NCBI GenBank assembly: GCA_964350605.1
Contig: CAYGKP010000095.1
Location: 1-8,752, forward strand
DNA from: CAYGKP01 sp964350605
GTDB lineage: Bacteria; Bacteroidota; Bacteroidia; Cytophagales; JAAEPT01
Direction: 5' to 3'
DNA length: 8,752 nucleotides
Shown: positions 6,941 through 8,752 of the stretch, piece by piece
Layout: every line of letters begins with the position of its first letter
Numbering within the stretch: position 1 is the first letter of the stretch
Notes under the pieces: generated by a model
The model's input: only the letters and a program-made list of their open reading frames with translations
Databases searched by the model: none
What the model was told of the DNA's origin: nothing
Program-made: the position numbers and the translations under genes

Positions 6941-7276
6941 CTACCGGCTGAAACTGGTGATCAGAAACAAAAACCAGGCAATGCAAAGCACCAGCACGAT
7001 GTTGCCAATCAGCAACAAACCCCAAAACGCCTTGGACCAATCGGGATTGCGCTTGCCTGCCTTGAAGTAGAAAAAGGTGTAGAGCGGGAACAGAAACAAG
7101 ACCTCTCCCCCAACGCCAATCAGTACTGCCCAGTCCACGACGTGGTGGATATAAACGGCAAGTTTCAGGAAGAACGGGACAAGAACAATCCCGATGCAGA
7201 CCAGTGGTAGCACCAGCAACCGCCGACGCTCGGTACCTGTTAAACTGGTGGCGGATGGGTCGCTCGCCTCGCTCAT
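6941..7276 (-). CDS. small three-helix membrane protein (first of tandem pair)
   Basis: I do not recognise this protein. A longer reading from 7309 exists, but I prefer the ATG at 7276-7274: it overlaps the cobA stop as ATGA, like two other junctions here, and removes an unlikely Gly/Ser/Arg-rich lead of 11 residues. The product then has 111 residues, with helices near 19-40, 49-71 and 83-107 and a basic loop KAGKR (72-76). Residues shared with the next protein include Arg17-Arg18, Pro24, Cys27, Gly29, Glu58, LFP (62-64), Tyr66, KAFW (82-85) and Asn92. It carries two adjacent histidines (44-45) between helices 1 and 2 that its partner lacks. The pair looks like a tandem duplication that has diverged a good deal. 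The function is unknown. Confidence 0.8.
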   Translation of the reverse strand: MSEASDPSATSLTGTERRRLLVLPLVCIGIVLVPFFLKLAVYIHHVVDWAVLIGVGGEVLFLFPLYTFFYFKAGKRNPDWSKAFWGLLLIGNIVLVLCIAWFLFLITSFSR

Positions 7277-8025
7277 GCAGCTGCGACTTCCTCTCGAACC
7301 TCGGCCCATTTGGGATGCACCCGCACCACCTCGCCGATCACGATGACCGCCGGGTTGCTGAGGCCCTCCTCGGCCACCACCGATTCGATGGTCGAGATCG
7401 TGCCCAGGCCGATGCGCTCGTCAGGGCGCGAGCCGTTTTGGATGATGGCCACGGGCGTATCCTTCTTTCCTGCCTCGGCGAACACCTTTGTGATCTCCCC
7501 GAGCTTCGACATGCCCATTAAGATGACGGCGGTTGCCGTGGACTCGGCCACTTTGCGCACATCCTCAGATAGGCTATGGTTCTTGGTCGTCGCCGTGACC
7601 ACCCAGAAGCCCTCCGAGATGCCCCGACGGGTCAGGGGAATGCCTTGCAATTCGGGCACCGAAATCGTCGAGCTAATGCCCGGCACCACAGCGACGGGCA
7701 TCCCGAACGCCTGGGCGAAATCCATCTCCTCGTGCCCACGCCCAAAGACAAAAGGGTCGCCGCCTTTCAGGCGCACGACATGGCCATGTTTCCAGGCCAT
7801 CTCGACGATCAAGGCGTTGATTTCTTCCTGCTTCATCGCGCAGAAGCCCTTGCGTTTCCCCACGAACACCTTCTCGGCCCGAGCGGGGGCCCAGTCGAGT
7901 AGACACTCGTCGACCAGGGCATCGTAGAGCACGACGTCCGCATCCGTCAAGGCTTTGATGCCTTTAACGGTGATCAGGTCCGGGTCACCGGGTCCTGCGC
8001 CGACGAGTGTGATGCGCGGTTGCAT
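7273..8025 (-). CDS. cobA: uroporphyrinogen-III C-methyltransferase (SUMT)
   Basis: This 250-residue enzyme is a stand-alone SUMT of normal length and not fused to a CysG N-terminal half. It transfers two methyl groups from S-adenosylmethionine to uroporphyrinogen III, giving precorrin-2, the first step towards siroheme. The TP-methylase signatures are clear: VGAGPGDPDLIT at 8-19 (AdoMet-binding loop), RLKGGDPFVFGRGHEE at 85-100, VPGISS at 114-119 and GIPLTRRG at 128-135. The usual LTHRG is LTRRG here, a variant I believe is common in Bacteroidota. The gene starts 5 bp after the sulfite reductase stop, with no good Shine-Dalgarno, and its stop overlaps the start of the first small membrane protein. 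Pairing with the downstream dehydrogenase indicates siroheme rather than cobalamin supply. Confidence 0.95.
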   Translation of the reverse strand: MQPRITLVGAGPGDPDLITVKGIKALTDADVVLYDALVDECLLDWAPARAEKVFVGKRKGFCAMKQEEINALIVEMAWKHGHVVRLKGGDPFVFGRGHEEMDFAQAFGMPVAVVPGISSTISVPELQGIPLTRRGISEGFWVVTATTKNHSLSEDVRKVAESTATAVILMGMSKLGEITKVFAEAGKKDTPVAIIQNGSRPDERIGLGTISTIESVVAEEGLSNPAVIVIGEVVRVHPKWAEVREEVAAA

Positions 8026-8030
8026 GATGC

Positions 8031-8752
8031 TTATGCCTTGACCTTTTGTGCCTGCCCACGGGCGATCTGGGCGGCACGCGCTTCCTGCACCTTGGCGAGG
8101 AATGCAGCCGCATCTTCCATGTACTTCTGGGCGAATTCGAGGGTGGGCTCGTTTTCGTTGAGTTGTAGGACGTGCTGTTTGAAGCTCTGCCCGCCGAAGC
8201 TCATCAGGCCCTTGCCGACAAACACCTCATCGAAATCCTCCAAGATTTTGATCTGCGTGTTGCACTGGACGCTCTCGCCCACCAGCAAGGCTTTCGTGCC
8301 GACCACAAACGTGTTGTAGCTGTGGTAGATCGAATCCTGCCACATGTCGCGGTTCATGGCGCGCTTGGCCCAGTCGAATTTCTCCTCGGCCTCCAGGATC
8401 AGCGTACCCACCAAATCGAGGATCACCCCGGCGCATTCGCCGACGCCGATGGCTTTCTCGTAGGTGCCCTCATGGCCCCAATCAAGGAAGTAGGTGTCGT
8501 CGATCTGCTCCACATCGGTGTGCTCCTTGAGGAGGCTGAAGAAGTAGAGCTTGTCGGCAGCCACTTGACGGCGATAGTATGAGTTGTAGTACTCCCCTTC
8601 TGCGCCGTTGGCCTCGTAATCTTCGAGCAGGGTGCGGAACGCATCGGGCACCTTTTTGGAAGGCACCTTCACGACCTTGTCCGATACATTGGCCGTCCCG
8701 TCGGGATCGACACCACCGCCGAGCAGAATCTGCATGGCGGGCATGATTCGAC
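8031..8752 (-). CDS. siroheme-dependent sulfite/nitrite reductase with HEPN-like C-terminal extension, 5'-truncated
   Basis: The reading frame is open to the right edge, so only the last 239 residues are present. The methionine at 8744 is internal and not a start. The first 45 or so residues (MPAMQILLGGGVDPDG, then KVPSKKVPDAFRTLLEDYE) look like the tail of a ferredoxin-type nitrite/sulfite reductase, after its iron-sulfur/siroheme half-domain; the cluster cysteines lie outside the window. About 180 further residues are helical. Their central part (DWAKRAMNRDMW to NTFVVGTKALLVGES) resembles a HEPN-type helical bundle. I recall such fused proteins in Bacteroidota, often labelled as HEPN proteins or nitrite reductases. 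The siroheme genes immediately downstream favour sulfite reductase. Reductase identity is moderately sure; the HEPN assignment is tentative. Confidence 0.72.
   Translation of the reverse strand, partial: RIMPAMQILLGGGVDPDGTANVSDKVVKVPSKKVPDAFRTLLEDYEANGAEGEYYNSYYRRQVAADKLYFFSLLKEHTDVEQIDDTYFLDWGHEGTYEKAIGVGECAGVILDLVGTLILEAEEKFDWAKRAMNRDMWQDSIYHSYNTFVVGTKALLVGESVQCNTQIKILEDFDEVFVGKGLMSFGGQSFKQHVLQLNENEPTLEFAQKYMEDAAAFLAKVQEARAAQIARGQAQKVKA

Larger units (their letters stand above)
2334..8752 (-). other. probable nine-gene sulfite-assimilation / siroheme / cystathionine operon
   Basis: Nine consecutive minus-strand genes have spacings, in transcription order, of 5 bp, a 4-bp overlap, 1 bp, 1 bp, a 4-bp overlap, 23 bp, a 4-bp overlap and 24 bp. 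No room for an internal terminator or full promoter is seen, so one transcript is likely; its promoter lies beyond the right edge. The recognisable members make siroheme, reduce sulfite and feed cystathionine metabolism. Operon status is inferred from layout only. Confidence 0.75.

Noticed and set aside
7277..7309. Eleven-residue N-terminal extension of the first small membrane protein
   Set aside because: It lies inside the cobA coding sequence, is Gly/Ser/Arg-rich, and is absent from the paralogue. The ATGA start at 7276 explains the data better.
7310..7927. 205-codon plus-strand open frame opposite cobA
   Set aside because: It is a shadow of cobA with no domain features. The SUMT motifs on the minus strand settle the coding strand.
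8742..8744. ATG as a genuine start of a 237-residue stand-alone protein
   Set aside because: The frame continues upstream to the window edge, and the first residues resemble the interior of a sulfite/nitrite reductase, so the ATG is internal.

Overview
The window looks like chromosomal core DNA from a high-GC member of the Bacteroidota (Lewinella/Saprospiraceae-like or Rhodothermota-like). Three things point there. The sulfite reductase fragment carries a long C-terminal HEPN-like helical extension. The siroheme genes are split into a stand-alone SUMT and a stand-alone precorrin-2 dehydrogenase. None of the readable gene starts has a convincing Shine-Dalgarno sequence. The assignment is inference from protein character, not from a marker gene. 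I see no mobile elements, CRISPR arrays, tRNAs or rRNAs, and no gene-free stretch longer than about 45 bases.

Left part (1-2292). A HAD phosphatase of the KdsC/YrbI type runs off the left edge on the minus strand. It is divergent, over a 36-bp gap, from a clear WecE/RffA-type sugar-nucleotide aminotransferase (172-1314). Together they suggest surface polysaccharide or LPS sugar metabolism. Next, in the same direction as the aminotransferase, is an OmpA-family lipoprotein with a long coiled-coil spacer (1351-2292).

Right part (2334-8752, all minus strand). Nine co-oriented genes are packed with gaps of 1-24 bp or 4-bp ATGA overlaps. In transcription order they are: siroheme sulfite/nitrite reductase (C-terminal part only), cobA (SUMT), two small paralogous three-helix membrane proteins, a precorrin-2 dehydrogenase/ferrochelatase, a single-domain rhodanese, a DinB-family metalloprotein, a lipobox-bearing MscS-family channel, and a cystathionine gamma-synthase/lyase. 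The core is coherent: SUMT and the dehydrogenase make siroheme, siroheme serves the sulfite reductase, and the reduced sulfur can pass on to cystathionine/methionine metabolism. The rhodanese fits persulfide or sulfane-sulfur handling.

The less explained members are the most interesting. They are the tandem membrane-protein pair sandwiched between the two siroheme genes, the DinB protein (possibly a thiol-S-transferase), and the channel placed directly before the cystathionine enzyme. The metB-like gene ends convergently, 41 bp from the end of the OmpA gene.
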